Shown here: positions 63,291 through 64,000 of the stretch, one piece after another | Layout of the letters: each line of letters begins with the position of its first letter | How positions within the stretch are numbered: the first letter of the stretch is position 1 | Assembly: GCA_024710705.1 (NCBI GenBank) | Contig: JANJUF010000104.1 | Span: 86,695 to 150,694 of the forward strand | Length of the DNA stretch: 64,000 bases | Source of the DNA: Gemmatimonadaceae bacterium | GTDB taxonomy: Bacteria > Gemmatimonadota > Gemmatimonadetes > Gemmatimonadales > Gemmatimonadaceae | Direction: 5' to 3' | The notes under the pieces: model-generated | What the model was told of the DNA's origin: nothing | Seen by the model: the letters and a program-made list of their open reading frames with translations, nothing else | Databases searched by the model: none | Translations under genes and position numbers: made by a program

Positions 63291-63351
63291 CGCAATCTAG
63301 ACGATTCAGAAGGCGTCGCGAACCCGAACAAACGGCGAAACACCCGCTGGG

Positions 63352-64000
63352 TCAGCTCGCCTTTGGCGGCTCGGGGCGGGGAAACAGCCCCTCACCCTTA
63401 GACACCTGCCAGCCGGTGCAGTCCAACAGCTCAGCGGCCGCGAAGGTGGTCTCGGAGACCGCACCAGGGCCGCCGAGGGCGCTCCAGAGGGCCTGCGACT
63501 TCCCAGGCATCACCGGAGCCAGATACACGGCCTGGCGGGCAATCTGGCGCGCCAGGGCCGACAGCACGCGCTCCAGCTCAGGGCGCTGCGCCGGGTCCTT
63601 GGCCAGCACCCAGGGCTTGGCGTCCTGGATGGCTTGGTTGGCCCGCGTGACCGTGCGAAAGATCGCGTCCAAGGCCTCGTGGACCAGGAACCCGCGCGAT
63701 CCGTCAAGCGCCGCTCGCGCCTCGGCGTAGTCGGCGAGGTCGGCGCGATCACCGGGGCCGAAGCCACCGGCCGGGACCACACCCTCGCAGTACTTCTCGA
63801 TCATCGCCGTCGTGCGGCTCGCGAGGTTTCCGAGTCCGTTGGCGAGCTCCGCCGTGTACACCGCTTCGAATCGCTCCCACGAGAACGATCCATCGCCGTC
63901 GAAGGGGATCTCGCGAAGCAAGAAGTACCGAAAGGCATCCGCACCAAAGCGATCGACGGCCTCGCTGAGTTCGAGCTTCACCCCGGCACTCTTGGAGAAC
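63352..64000 (-). CDS. metG: Methionyl-tRNA synthetase, C-terminal part (5' end outside the window)
   Basis: About 216 residues are visible and the frame is open to the window edge. The first residues visible are FSKSAGVKLEL, the end of the KMSKS-type ATP loop, followed by the class I anticodon-binding helical domain: VDRFGADAFRYFLLREIPFDGDGSFSWERF, then ELANGLGNLASRTTAMIEKY and KPWVLAKD. It charges tRNA-Met. No C-terminal tRNA-binding (EMAP-like) domain is present before the stop. The 61 bases between this stop and the M23 start hold nothing I can support. Confidence 0.92.
   Translation of the reverse strand, partial: FSKSAGVKLELSEAVDRFGADAFRYFLLREIPFDGDGSFSWERFEAVYTAELANGLGNLASRTTAMIEKYCEGVVPAGGFGPGDRADLADYAEARAALDGSRGFLVHEALDAIFRTVTRANQAIQDAKPWVLAKDPAQRPELERVLSALARQIARQAVYLAPVMPGKSQALWSALGGPGAVSETTFAAAELLDCTGWQVSKGEGLFPRPEPPKAS

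Overview
This is a 64 kb chromosomal stretch of a GC-rich, diderm (two-membrane) bacterium. The outer-membrane character is clear: a Kdo transferase (waaA), an Omp85 barrel, a SusC/SusD pair, TonB-type domains and several lipobox lipoproteins. The mix of a SusC/SusD pair with GC-rich DNA, a FecR-like protein, an NtrYX-type system next to DUF4390 and Tat-exported TldD proteins suggests Gemmatimonadota. That placement is inference: no rRNA gene lies in the window and no search was run. There is no transposase, integrase, phage gene or CRISPR array, so this is core genome with some lineage-specific pieces.

Layout. 1-4.5 kb: the 3' end of a class A penicillin-binding protein, an amidohydrolase, ilvE and an HNH nuclease. 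4.5-9.8 kb (minus): a five-gene NtrY/NtrX-like operon that also encodes a small membrane protein, an Omp85-like barrel with a bactofilin-like beta-helix, and DUF4390. 10-11.8 kb: a NYN/LOTUS RNA-biology protein. 11.8-14.1 kb (minus): tdh-kbl threonine catabolism. 14.2-19.2 kb: a membrane histidine kinase, and a Cys-type formate-dehydrogenase-like protein in the opposite direction. 19.3-25.3 kb: two tandem tldD-tldE pairs, followed by a 21-residue lysine-rich peptide gene and a convergent 54-residue gene. 26-35 kb: methyltransferase-like protein, CDF transporter, fpg, rlmI, a large lipoprotein, aroH and a rho-ruvX-mltG operon. 35-42.7 kb: a FecR-like protein with a sigma-like N-terminus, an S9 peptidase, a DUF885 protein, a TPR protein and six tRNA genes. 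42.9-46 kb: RpoD-type sigma factor, MlaF-like ATPase, Nudix hydrolase and an AraC-like gene broken by an amber codon. 46.4-50.6 kb: atpA-atpG-atpD-atpC with a perfect Crp-type dyad upstream. 50.8-64 kb: outer-membrane protein, waaA, a Dsb-like thioredoxin, an SGNH hydrolase, a plug-TonB fusion, SusC, SusD, a lipoprotein, an M23 peptidase and the C-terminal part of metG.

Between genes there is a recurring element not explained by ordinary annotation. It consists of short runs of a 7-base unit (GGAAGAC), often present as an inverted pair, sitting at gene ends and in several cases flanking or forming the terminator hairpin. Six intergenic loci carry it. A second, larger fold-back element lies downstream of atpC, and related arms lie upstream of atpA.

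The most unusual points are the heptad elements; the lysine-rich micro-gene with its own strong ribosome-binding site and terminator, whose probable promoter is embedded in an AT-shifted 3' end of the preceding tldE; the doubled Tat-TldD/TldE locus; a barrel-less plug-TonB fusion; the beta-helix-Omp85 fusion; the NYN-LOTUS-RG-LOTUS-lysine-tail protein; and the amber-interrupted regulator.
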